From Hermatobates lingyangjiaoensis (lineage: Eukaryota; Arthropoda; Insecta; Hemiptera; Hermatobatidae), in contig JAPFBL010000254.1 of assembly GCA_026182355.1 (NCBI GenBank), forward strand, positions 5,949,001 through 6,013,000: DNA of 64,000 bases. Direction: 5' to 3'. The translations under genes and the position numbers were made by a program. Below, one piece after another: positions 49,561-62,700 of the stretch; the first letter of the stretch is position 1, and every line of letters begins with the position of its first letter. The notes beneath the pieces are model-generated. The model saw only the letters and a list, made by a program, of their open reading frames with translations, searched no databases and had not been told where the DNA came from.

Positions 49561-50640
49561 AGTGTGATAACTAGGCTAGGTCAGAAATGTCTATGAATTA
49601 CGAAAAATAATTCGACTAATTTTAAACTATTTGAAAATCAAAACAATTATAACATAAAGTATAAGAACTCAAGTTGAATTCAATGATACAATACAATATG
49701 ATGCATTCAAATATTCTAAATTGACCATTTTTTTTTTAATTTTCAGTCATTTGTAGAAGCATAAAGACAATGCTAATAAGAAATTTCAAGCTTCTATAAT
49801 CACTAGAAGAGCGAGTTAAAATTATAAACCGTTTTGACAAAAAGTACGATAATGTACCTTTCCCTTGATTACCGTGAATGTGAACAGTTTTTACAAATTT
49901 CTAAGAATGGGGTTGAACATTTTCTAAGAATACAGGCTTATTATTAGTACCACAGAGGTTAGAGCAAGTTATATTAATAACAGTCCAAAGACTCGAACAT
50001 CAGTAGATGAGGGAAAACAGTTTATTTCTTAATGTAGCGTTTCGTGTTATTGTATTTGTAGAAGGTTTGAAAATCATTCTTTTCATTCTGACAAAATCTT
50101 ATGACTTTGCGATGTCTGCTTAAAACATATTAGTGAATCTAAAGGAGAAAAGAGATAAATTTTGTATAATCTTTTCATGATTTGAGAGTGGCAAATATAT
50201 TTGAGACGTTTTTAAAAATGTCACTCAATCAGTAGAAAGTGTTGACTATTCTTTTGTTTCAACTATACTTAATGATGTTTCAAATATATCAATTCTAACC
50301 GCTTTCCTGTTTATTATTTTTATTAAGTAAAAATAAATAAAAACAAATCAACAGGGATATTGAAAATTTGGACTGTTACTCTAATATACGCCATCACAAA
50401 AGTATACATGACGGGTTGTGAAGACTCCAAAACATGAAAACAGTCAACAACTAGAAACTATTTCATTTTTTAAAGTGTATTAAAAATATGTATTCGATTT
50501 TTCATATTAGTATATAAGTATAAGTAATCATTTTATTTCCTCATTTTAGGTAAAACATTCACTCACTGTTGTTTGATTGGGATCCTTCATGTTTACATTG
50601 AAGAGTTTCATAGAAGCAGATCTTGTTCAAACAATGCTGG
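49561..50640. other. upstream intergenic DNA of the lipid-transfer gene
   Basis: AT-rich and without a recognised gene. The 100 bp just before the TATA box become GC-richer. Confidence 0.4.
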
Positions 50641-50688
50641 ATAGGCTACCTAGATAGAGGGAAGGCGACCCGCTGGAGGGGAGGAAGG

Positions 50689-50696
50689 TATATAAG
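50689..50696 (+). promoter_or_regulatory. TATA box of the apolipophorin-like gene
   Basis: TATATAAG lies 45 bp before the start codon in a locally GC-rich stretch. Transcription would start near 50718-50724, giving a 5' UTR of only about 20 nt, common for highly expressed secreted-protein genes. Confidence 0.7.
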
Positions 50697-50740
50697 ACTG
50701 GTCTAGGCTGCTTCTCGCTACCTCTTGTCCGTGCGCCATC

Positions 50741-51967
50741 ATGATCACATCCCGGGGGCATTGGTTACTGCCCTTCATTGTGGTCGGCCTTTTCGCCATT
50801 TCCCAAGGTAAAAAAAAAATCCTATTACCTATTTCTTCTTTCTTAAATAACTCAGATTTTTTTTAAAAATATTTTTCCATCTCTAGAATAACTCTTTTGC
50901 AACACAGTATGTTACTAATATCTATATCGATAAAAGTTACTATTTTATTATCAATAAAAAGGCGTTGAATAAAATATTTCTCACATTTAAAATGATTAAA
51001 CTCTAGCTTAAAAAGAAATTAGCTTGAGTTAAGAATTAGCTTAAATATTTCAAAGAAAGAAAGAATCTCTATTTAAGTTTAGCTTACAAAACAATACTAA
51101 AAATGAAGGCTGTATTTAAAAAAAATATTTATTAACACCAATCTTAGCGCATTAAAGTTTACCTCCATAAACATTTGACAATGTGGACTGCTTTAATGAA
51201 GAAAAAGGCTTGAATTTCTTGAATTTAAATAGCAAATCTCTCAATGGATATTCCCAGATTCCTGATCTTAGTTCTAACTGGAATATGAAAAACAAAATAA
51301 AACGAAAACAAATTGTTACAATCTTGAAAAGACTCAAAAGTTATATACATTTATAAAAACGTGCCTTTGCTTTTCAAGCGGACAAGGATTCCTTTATCGA
51401 TGACGAGTTTTGTCCAAATATCGAAGGTTTTTCTCAGCATTTTCGCTTTTATTTTCAGTTTGATAGTGGACCACTTATATCTCATTTTTCTTGCAATCTT
51501 CTTTTTTAAGTAAAATCATTAAGCACATCAGATTTTTCAAGCACTTTAAATATTTCAAATCATCAGTTCAATCTCAATACAATAATATTCGTTTCAAAAA
51601 GTGGATGATTTATAATTAATCTAGATTATATTGATTTATAATGTGATAATCTAGTATTACCAGTAACGTCTAGTTTTATTTTTTATGACTTCTTGCACTA
51701 ATGATGCTTGTCATATTAGTATTTAAGATTCAAAATATTTTTTGTAAATAAGTGTTATATAATCAACCTAATAATAGTTAAGAAAAATATATTACAAAAT
51801 ATATATATATACATTATTAAAAACATAACCATAGTTGGCAGAAACTTGCTTCTTTATAAGTTTCTCTATCTTCCTAAATAAGGATACTTATAAAGACGCA
51901 AGTTTCTGCCAACTATGATTATTTTTTTAATAATATGTGCTTAAAAGAAGGACTGCTACCAAAATTC

Positions 51968-52002
<35 letters not shown>

Positions 52003-55000
52003 CATCTGGTTGTAATTAATTTTTTCAACGTTTTTAGTCGTTTCACATCAATTTAATTTGACATTAAATTCCCGACCCTAGTTGAGATTGAACAATCATC
52101 TGTCAGAGTTATTTCAAGATCCATTAGCCAAAATTATCTCTTAAAGAAAAATCAATGTATTTGTAAAGTTTCTGAATGCAGTTAGTGCCATTAAAAGGGT
52201 AACGAACGTAATAAGAGTAGTGAATTACAACCAAAAGAAAACCCTGGTCATTATCGAATGATTTACTATTTAGAAACCTGAACAGTCAATAGGAGATTTA
52301 ATCATTTATGTGATGCACAATGTTTGATGTGAGTAACGATTAACCTCTTAATAACTCAATTAAAACGATAAAATTCTTATTTTTACACAATTATTTTAGA
52401 ACTACTTTCTTCTCAAATGACAAACTTAAGAAGATTAAGACTTTGTTACTTAATTTGTTATTAACATAATTTCCATGAAATAATGGTTCAATCATGATTG
52501 AAAGAGTTTTGTATAAATGAACATTATGAAAGGTCCAACTAAAATTCAGAATATTCAACTAAAATATTAAATTCGTATTAAACCTTGGTTTAGCAGAGAT
52601 AAGTTTCTTTTGTTGCATAGAGTTCATTCGACCCGATCGCAATTTGGTTGATCTCATAATTTGTTAGCAACTTAAGTTGCTCTTTAACACCTTCTCGTGA
52701 TCAAAAAGTGTATGCTCGTACATAGTTTACCATAATTGTGAGTTACATAAAATAATGTTGAAACATTCTGGACTAAGCTTCTGATACAAGTTTACTCAGG
52801 TTCAGGAGGACCACAACATTACCTTCTAAACCAATGGGGTTTATTATAAATTCTGTTTTATAAGAAATGTCATAGGTGGTTTAACACTTTTGTATCAAAC
52901 GTATGTAGTGATAAAAATGTTACAATTTCCAATTTATTTTAAAAAAAATTAGAAACAAGGGTCTCAATTGTAAAAATAATTTACTATTTGGGCGTATCAA
53001 TCCCGGATTAATCAAAATGTTTGCTTTAGTATTATTTGGGATCCTGTAATCCTTCCCATTATTTCAATCGCCTCAGAGTTACATGCCTTACAGAAAGATA
53101 AAAATCCTTCGCAACCCAAAAAAGAAATAAGGGATCTATGGTACTATCAAAATCAGAATATTCCAGAAATTTTGAGACAATTGGATACTTGCACGATAAT
53201 GTTGTGGTAGAATTTGTTTAATCGCAAATATTACATTTTACCTTACCTCGTAATTGTAAACATGCGCTACACTGGTCATCAGGATTAGACCGAACGTATG
53301 TCGATGAAAGTTTGCCGAGTTGAAACAGATTTGTGTATTTACGATTCAGCTGCACTACTCCATTAACTAGTATTAACCAAAAACTAGAATTGATTAATGC
53401 TAGGAGAAAGTTAGTAGTACTTTCTACTTAATATTTGATACAAACATCATTTATAGTTAAAGTTTGCTTACTAAAATTACTTGAGATTATATCTAAATAA
53501 CATTACAGTACAACAACTGTCTTGGAATTCCTTACAAGTATTCTTTAATCGTAGTAATTTACATTCTTTCTTGCAGAACCATGGTTGCATTCACATATGT
53601 TATTCAGTGTTCTATATGCTAATAACAATTGTTAATTCGTTTTTTTTATTTACACATGATTTTTTTTTACATTAATACACATTGGCGTTCTTCGATCGTT
53701 TTGTAAACGCTTTTAACAATGTAGAAGTTAGAGTGTTGCGAAACAAAGTAACACTGAAGAGATATGATTCAAGAAGGTCTAGTGGAGTGAATGATTCTTT
53801 AGCATCCTAACACGTATTTATTATTATTGTTAATAAAAATGTATTGAATGAATAAATGCTTAGGCAAAAGATATCAGTAAGTACACAAACAAGACAATAA
53901 ATAATGGACTGAAATCAACATATTCGTTTCGTTCATTTTTATGTGATACATTTTATTTATACCATTACTGTTATTCTACTGATTGGCTGTGTTAGTTATG
54001 GTGCGCATTGATTACGTCCTTTGTAGGGATAGCGCATATCCCTACGTATTAAAACATATTCTCCTACCCTGAATATATATATATATATATATATAATTAT
54101 ATAAATATGATTCGATGCGATGTTGACCAATGGGAGTAGAGTTACAGGTCCAAGCGTAAGGTCCATTGCCCGCTGCTCAGCAAAAAGCCTTTGCGTTCCG
54201 CCAATAGGTATAGAGGTTGCACAGTCCCTCTGTGTTAAATGATGTTTGGCAGAAAACATTGCCTCACTTTACAGTGAACTCCTGTTCCCTTTCTATTTTT
54301 GATTTTTGGTGGTTGGGTGTTGCTGTTGTTTACTATTTTCTGTTACGGATATTGCTGGATATTTAAATGATACTCTCGGTTGTTTACTGCGAAAAGCCGC
54401 CTTCATCTTCATGCCAACAGGGGTAGAGGTTGCACAGTCCCTCTTGATTATTAAGAGATGTTGACACTGGAATCCAACTTCTTCTCGTAGAAACATTTCA
54501 AGTTGTAGGTTTGTATTTTTTCTCTTCGGTTTCTTATGTTCATGTTTTTTCTTCAGTTGAATGTTATTGCTGCTATTGATGGGTGGCTGGTAGGTGATGA
54601 AAAGTTCTGCACTGTTGACCTGGTGGTGTATTTGCGACATGTTTCAACCATTCTTGGTTATCTTCAGGCAAGGAAATGGCCCAGCGTTGGTCCCTATATA
54701 CAGTTTTCTATGGTTGTCGGGGAAAGAATAATTGATGCGATGTTGACCAATGGGAGTAGAGTTACAGGTCCAAGCGTAAGGTCCCAGTTGCCGCTGCTCA
54801 GCAAAAAGCCTTTGCGTTCCGCCAATAGGTATAGAGGTTGCACAGTCCCTGTGTTAAATGATGTTTGGCAGAAAACATTAGCCTCACTTTACAGTGAACT
54901 CCTGTTCCCTTTTATTTTTGATTTTTGTGGTGGTTGGGTGTTGCTGTTGTTTACTATTTTCTGTTACGGATATTGCTGGATATTTAAATGATACTTCGGT

Positions 55001-58000
55001 TGTTTACTGCGAAAAGCCGCCTTCATCTTCATGCCAACGGGGAGAGGTTGCACAGTCCCTCTTGATTATTAAGAGATGTTGACACTGGAATCCAACTTCT
55101 TCTCGTAGAAACATCTTCAAGTTGTAGGTTTTGTATATTGTTCTCTTCGGTTTTTATGTTCATGTTTTTCTTCAGTTGAATGTTATTGCTGCTATTGATG
55201 GCAGCAATTGATAGCTTATTGTGCAGCAATAACATTCAACTGAAGAAAAACATGAACATAAGAAACCGAAGAGAACAATATACAAAACCTACAACTTGAA
55301 GATGTTTCTACGAGAAGAAGTTGATTCCATGTCAACTTCTTAATAATCAAGAGGGACTGTGCAACCCTACCCCTGTTTGGCATGAAGATGAAGGCGGCTT
55401 TTCGCAGTAAACAACCGAGAGTATCATTTAAATACCAGCAATATCCCTAACAGAAAATAGTAAAAACGCAACACCCAACCACCACAAAAATCAAAATAGA
55501 AAGGGAACAGGAGTTCACTGTAAAGTGAGGCTAATGTTTTCTGCCAAACATCATTTAACACAGAGGGACTGTGCAACCTCTATACCTATTGGCGGAACGC
55601 AAAGGCTTTTTGCTGAGCAGCGGGCAACTGGGACCTTACGCTTGGACCTGTAACTCTACTCCCATTGGTCAACATCGCATCGAATCATATTCCTTTCCCC
55701 GGACAACCCATAGAAAACTGTATATAAGGACCAACGTCTGGGCCATTTCCTTGCCTGAAGATAACCAGAGAATGGTTGAAACATGTCGCAAATACCACCA
55801 CCAGGTCAACAGTGCAGAACTTTTCATCACCTACCAGCCACCCATCAATAGCAGCAATAACATTCAACTGAAGAAAAAACATGAACATAAGAAACCGAAG
55901 AGAACAATATACAAAACCTACAACTTGAAGATGTTTCTACGAGAAGAAGTTGGATTCCAGTGTCAACATCTCTTAATAATCAAGAGGGACTGTGCAACCT
56001 CTACCCCTGTTGGCATGAAGATGAAGGCGGCTTTTCGCAGTAAACAACCGAGAGTATCATTTAAATATCCAGCAATATCCGTAACAGAAAATAGTAAACA
56101 ACAGCAACACCCAACCACCACAAAAATCAAAAATAGAAAGGGAACAGGAGTTCACTGTAAAGTGAGGCTAATGTTTTCTGCCAAACATCATTTAACACAG
56201 AGGGACTGTGCAACCTCTATACCTATTGGCGGAACGCAAAGGCTTTTTGCTGAGCAGCGGGCAACTGGGACCTTACGCTTGGACCTGTAACTCTACTCCC
56301 ATTGGTCAACATCGCATCGAATCATATTCCTTTCCCCGGACAACCCATAGAAAACTATATATATATATATATACAGTTCAATGTACATAAAGAAACAGAG
56401 AAATTAAAAACACACACTTGCAGTCTCCAACCTTTGGTTGAACCGTCTTCAGAAGAGATAAGAGAGAGAAACCAAGCGCACTGGTACAGAGACGGTTGGA
56501 GACTTATACATATATATATGATCAAACCACAATAAGAAATGGGAAAACAAGACTAAGATCTTTCAACCGTAACAAGCGGTCTTCGTCAGAGTCAAAAACC
56601 CGTCAAAGGAGTTGGGTTTTTGACTCTGACGAAGACCGCTTGTTACGGTTGAAAGATCTTAGTCTTGTTTTCCCATTTCTTATTGTGGTTTGATCATTGA
56701 TTGTTATTTAACGTGTTTATGTGAAATCTTTTTTACATATATATATATATAATATATATATATATACTAAAAATAACAGAATACAAAACAGAATAAAACG
56801 GGGGAACATAAAAAGAGAAGAGGAACGAAAAATACATTCCCAGCAAGTGTAAATACAAATGAGAACAAATACTGTCATTCATCATCAACGTCATTGTAAC
56901 TTACCTAAAATACGAAATGTTTGATTAATATCAGAGAGATTATAAATATATTTCTTTTCTTATTTAACTCTTTTTTATGGATTAGTAATGTCAGATTTCG
57001 ATCTATAGCGGGCTCAAAGTGAAGTAATAAATCACGATCTCTTATAAAATTCAGACATGGCACTAAAAGAATGAGTAATAAATATTAAATTGTATTAAAA
57101 CTGAATGATTAGTAATAAAAAAATTGAACACGTTTAAAGTATTCCAGAATATAAAATAAAATATATAACTCCTTTCGAGCACTCAGTATTCTTCTTCAGG
57201 TCAAATAACCTTTCGCGATGGATGAGAGAGGACTAAATACAAGAGAGAAGTGTATTTAGTCCTGTCTCATTCAAAACAACAGCTGGCGTAACCTGAAGAA
57301 GGCCACGATTTGTTTGAAACGCGTTGATAAAACATTTGTAAATGCTGGTACTTTAATTTCATTTTACCAAAATAAGTAAATCCCATAGAATAACTTATAC
57401 AACCTTTTTATAATGAGTTATTATTAATATAATTTATAAATTTGCTGGTTCATTAATTTTGGTTTGATTAAATATTGTTACTACTGGAAAAATGAAACAT
57501 TGTACTAGCCCAACCTTGACTGAGAAGACCTTTCATAAAAGATAAATCATTCCCATTGCTTAACTAGAACACTGCGGTACTGATAGCAGCAACGCTAATC
57601 TAATCTTCCCTATCTGGTTTCTTTCCCTGACTCTGTCTTTAAATATCAGCTCTATTATCAATTTATCAAACTTTCCTCCAGAAAATTATGTCATTTTAAA
57701 AACACTGATTTCAAGTTTTCTAATCTAAGGGTTTTGCAGTAATTAGTGATTTTAACTAATCTAATTTCATATTTAGTTAATTATTACAAATTATCACAAA
57801 TAATAACAAGTTGACTAATCATTCCCCTAACAATAATGATAACAACACAAATTTAAATGAAGGAGAACTTTAATTTCAATATTATGATTGAAAAAGTTTC
57901 CAAACCTTATTTTTTTTTAATAAACTGGACCATTATTTGAATCGTTTTGAAGGTTTTTGTAGTTTTTAAGACCTGAAAAGGTAATTACAGATCGTAATAC

Positions 58001-59678
58001 CCAGGTGATTACGCCTGTTCTGTCCTAAACTGTTGGAGATATTTAGACAAGAGTGTTTTACAATGGTCACCACGAGTCTTTCACAGACTTCCTTTATCAT
58101 AGTTAAATTAGTAGACTAATTTTCAATTCAATGTTCAATATTTTCCAGCCAGAGAATATTCGAATAATACATTACTAATTTAAAAAATCTATTTTGTATT
58201 ATACTTATGTTTATGCTCAAAGTTGAAATGAAAACTAGTTATAAGCCACCATTTCAACAAATCAATCCTATTGAACTCCAAAACTAATTAATACTTTCAT
58301 TCTTTTTTAAAATTATTTAGTTATTTCTTACACCTGCAGGATTAACTGGCACTACAAATATTTTAATTTTTTCAAAAAAATTCTTATATCATTCTTGCTT
58401 GTTGCTTCATATTCTTACGAAATATTTTTAAAATTAGTTATACTTATTTTTTATTATATGAATATTTGATATGAATTGAAAACTGCTGTTTTTCGTTAAT
58501 TCAAAATGTGTTTTTTTTCAGCTAAGCAATGCAAACCTGGATGTGTTGGATGTGAGTACTTTTTTATATTTTTGTTCCGCTACAATTTTATTTCAGAATG
58601 TGATCCATATATTATATGAATAGATATAATGTAATTTATTTATAACCTAATAAGGTTCATATTCGTTCAAAATAGCGTCTTTTTAGAAAATTGTATATTC
58701 CATTTTTTTATTAGATATGCTTAACACACGATTTTCATAATGCACAAGATGCTTGTAATTTTTTCTTCTCTGAAAATGAAATAACCGATATGTTAATGAT
58801 ATAAGAATGAAGAGTTTAATTGCAACCCCCACAGTTACAGGCTTTTTCTGTCAGTGACTTAGAAGAAGAAAGTGTTGATCATTTGTCACTTAGAACCCAT
58901 TTTAGTTATGGTTGAGCCACATTACTAGCTTGTTTTTATATTGGGGTAATAAATTTGTTTACTTAAGGTCATTCAAATGGGGAAGTTTCACGAATACCTG
59001 AAGCATAATAGATCGAGACCGACTGTTTCACATCGCCATGCACAAGACTTCCCTCGTTCTACATGAAAATGTATGGCCATATCCAAGATTTGAACCTCTG
59101 ACCCTCCGCACTAAATACAGGCCGATACCTGTTAGACTCAACTGACGCCTAAACAGTGCAATTTTTACTGCCATCAAAAAACTACTATGAAAAACAAATT
59201 CTCTTATTATCATATAAATTTTAATATATTTAAAGATAAAATAGAAACAAATCCTATCCTTATTACATAATAAGAGAGTGGTTTGACATCTAAAAACAAT
59301 TAATTTATTTTTGGCACAAAGCAGTGCTAATTTAAGAAGGTGGTACCCACTTCTGTAATCCAAGGCAACATCTTGTCGAAGCGGGATGTCTCTGAACACA
59401 GAGGTTTGTTGTGGGGTGCAGTTGGATTGTGACCCGTAAAATCTTTGATTATAAAAATTCAATTTCAACTGAAACACATGTAAATGGAAATGGAAAAGGT
59501 TCTAAATTACCAAAAGCTGAAGAAAATAGTCAACCCTAGTCAACCCTACAATCATATGTGGAGTTGTTCTTTTGTAATCTTAATATGTTGCCAGCAGTAA
59601 TTATATATATGTGTGTGAAATTTAAACCACAATGAAAAATGAAAAAAGCATCACGTGTTTATTGATTGTGATTTTTAT

Positions 59679-59733
<55 letters not shown>

Positions 59734-62700
59734 TGACAAAGTACAGTATTATTGGCCACATGAAAGGCTGACTACACTTTGAGTGCATAACAAGATTTTT
59801 TTTATTTAAAGTTGCATTAGATAACCTACAAGCGTACTTGATGAATGTTTTATAGACCTGTAAGGCTGTCAAGGCATGGCCCTTATCTATCATAAACCTC
59901 TCGACAGTTTGGCCAAATGGCCAGCAACTCTTTTAATAGTATTCACGCTTTCTCAGAACATATATGGAGCTACTAAATTATCTAGACATATCTTTGACTA
60001 GATAATTTGGTCTCCTTCTGGATAGAAAGGTCTCGCATCAGCACATTTCTTTCCTATCAAGAGCCTTGCTCATGAAGACCAATGATTTATATACGTACTT
60101 CCTCACTACGCATAGCGTTCCCCACCTCATATTTGAATTAATGTGCATTCAGTGTTGTGACATCTGAATGTCCTTATCCTTACAAAGGAAAGAAAATACT
60201 TCAAAATCTGCGACGTGTCTGATTTTTACAAAAATCAAACCTAATATCAACTTTTAATTTGTCAACATCAATGATAGATCACATTTGGTGTGAAAAAATA
60301 TTAATTTAACTTTAATTTAACATCAAAAAATTTAAAAATTTTTATTATTTAAGAATAATGGATGATGGAGTAAGAAACTCTGAGAAGCCCTGCTTCTCAG
60401 GCTTCTGTATGGTATTTCAGCAGGTTAAGTAAATTAATTTATTTATGCATGGTGAATTAACTTTTTTAATTAAATTCTTTCAGCCGGTGGAAATGTATTC
60501 AAATATGAGCCTGGAACAACCTATAAATACAGCTTAGCAGGAGAGTCGCTGACGACTTTGGCCGGAGCAACCTCTGAAGCGTCCAAGATGGCAATTGATG
60601 CAGTTGCCGATGTGACAGCTCTACCAGACTGCACTTTCTCATTGAAACTTTCCAATATTAAAATCACTGGAAATGAAGGAAAGGTAACTTAATAGAACTG
60701 AAATATACACTTTTAGAAACAATTTTAAATCATGAAAACATTTGGAAAGTCCAATGAAAAACATAAGTCCAGATTTGATAGTAGACACCATATCTCATCT
60801 TCAATTGCCTGCCACGCAAAAAACACTGGATGAAAAACTCATAAATCTTACATTTTCCCAAATACATTAAATATTACCACATAATTACTAATCCTAGGTC
60901 TGTGAAGCCCTACTAAAATACATATTCTAAACAAATATTTCAATGAATTTTACAATAATTTGTACTTTATTTCTTATTCAAGACATAAATTTATACTTAA
61001 CAAGTTTAAAATAAGTGATAAGTTTAAAATATATCTAGAAGTGATATATGAATATGGCTTCAGAAATTTGGTCTAATGAAGAATTTTTTTCGTTATGAAT
61101 CTTATTTACTTTAATTAGCAACCAGAAATAAGATAACAGAACAGAAATTAAAATATAAGGATATAATATAATATGTACCATATAATGTTATTTTATTCGT
61201 TCATAAACACATTTATGTAATCACATTTACTTCGTTCTGTGTGAGTTCACATAAATAATAAATAACATACATGATACAGGATTGGTGAAAAATTAATTTG
61301 TATATTACCTTAACTAAAATTTATTCTTAATGCAGTCACTTTTTCGGTAAATCATGATTGTTAGTTCAAATCACAAAATAATGCACTAGTGATTTCAAGG
61401 TTTTGATGTTTCTCATTAGTTTTGCTTTCAAATTTATTTAAAAAGAGAATGCTTTCGATTCACTTTATATATTAGCAAACATGATTTCTTTAAAATAAAT
61501 TTTCAACCATCTGGGCAGTTGATGTATTCAATTATCATTATTTCTTAGCACCAATAGCAATGAATGAAACAAAACACTGTACCAGTAAGCTGATTTAGAA
61601 CAATTCTTTGAGCATATGATCTTGTAAATGCTTTCTTTAATAAGTACCAAGAGCTCAGGGCAATCTCAATACCAGTTGCCTTGAGTACCCCAGAAAAGGG
61701 CGCACAAACAGATTCATGTCTAATGGTGGAAGGTGCAATTACATATTACTTATAGTTGAAATTCTTATACTTATTACCTAATTCCAATCAAAATAATTCC
61801 AATTTCATCAAATTTACAAGTATTAGATGTTAATCAAGCAAGATACTCTATTAGAGAATCAGCTAGAGACCAAAATTTTAACGATGTACCCATCGAATAT
61901 TTTGCTTACTAATAAATAAAATTATTCAAGCTACTAATTACTTAAATTCATTTCCCATATATTTGATAATAAGTTTACTTATAATAAACATAAATGAATG
62001 AAATTATAATAAAAATACCCGAATTTTGTAGCATTCACTTTCCTTAATTAAATATAAAGTAGTCAAAAAGTTGTAGTTTACTTCCTACGATGACAAAATA
62101 TATGAAAATTAACTGATCTGTTTTACAATGTATGGTATCTTACACTAAGTTTTATTTCATAGGTTTTGTATCACTTTTTACTTTATTGAAGTAATAATGT
62201 GATTTTAAAAGAATTAATTTCACTAATCTAAATTTCTTTAAAAATAAAAAGTCATCATTACCGATTTTAAAAGTAATGCTCCTCTTCCTAAATGATTGAA
62301 AATTCTGAATAAGACTAAAAGTTGAAACTCAAAATGTAACTTTTAGTATTTTATAAAAATGTAAAATAAAAGTTACTTTTATATGAGATAAATAATAATA
62401 GAAAATCATAATATAATTATAGAAAATCAGGGTTTTATATTTCAAATAAGGAGGTAGTATAATTCTACTGCAATTGTTAAATTTTTTATAATTATCTAAC
62501 CATAATTTTTAAAAAATGTTTCAGACTTATTCTGGAAAAGAACTGGAAACAAGTCCTGTAGTCTTTAGCATGACCAATGGAAAGGTTTCTGAAGAGATTT
62601 GTACTTCAAATGATGAAACAGCAGCTGCACTCAACGTAAAACGGGCAATCATTTCTCTGCTTCAATCTTCCCCCAACAAAGGGCATTCGTCAGAAACCGA

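Larger units (their letters stand above)
54072..56373. mobile_element. 2.3 kb foldback of tandem ~625 bp ribozyme units
   Basis: (TA)n at both ends (54072-54095 and 56356-56373) encloses two inverted arms of about 1.1 kb, with the centre near 55205-55213. Each arm is about 1.8 tandem copies of one unit: the period is 620 bp in the left arm (54541 to 55161) and 628 bp in the right arm (55231 to 55859). Each unit holds a TATA-like TATATAAGG or TATATAGGG, a hammerhead-like core about 30 nt further on, and two copies of GAGGGACTGTGCAACCTCTA. The outer unit in each arm stops exactly where the TATA-like motif would be and is replaced there by (TA)n. The arms differ by scattered single-base changes and small indels, so the structure is not brand new. 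Confidence 0.8.
56519..56730. mobile_element. near-perfect foldback with a hammerhead-like core on each strand
   Basis: The arms (56519-56600 and 56617-56699) are nearly identical inverted copies, TGATCAAACCACAATAAGAA at the left and the reverse at the right, around a centre with AAAACCCGTCAAAGGAGTTG. TATATATATG lies left and (TA)n right (56738 on). Close match to the older foldback at 47496. Confidence 0.8.

Noticed and set aside
55571..56290. 239-codon open frame in the ribozyme foldback
   Set aside because: It runs straight through the ribozyme core and a unit boundary, has internally repeated segments caused by the DNA sub-repeat, and matches no family. The left-arm frame 54536-54991 is its antisense mirror.
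56428..56465. Hammerhead core at the tail fragment
   Set aside because: A CTGAAGA box is present on the minus strand, but the GAAA box and helix III are missing.
59028..59477. 149-codon minus-strand open frame
   Set aside because: Its last third is the SINE head read as protein. No family is recognised for the rest.
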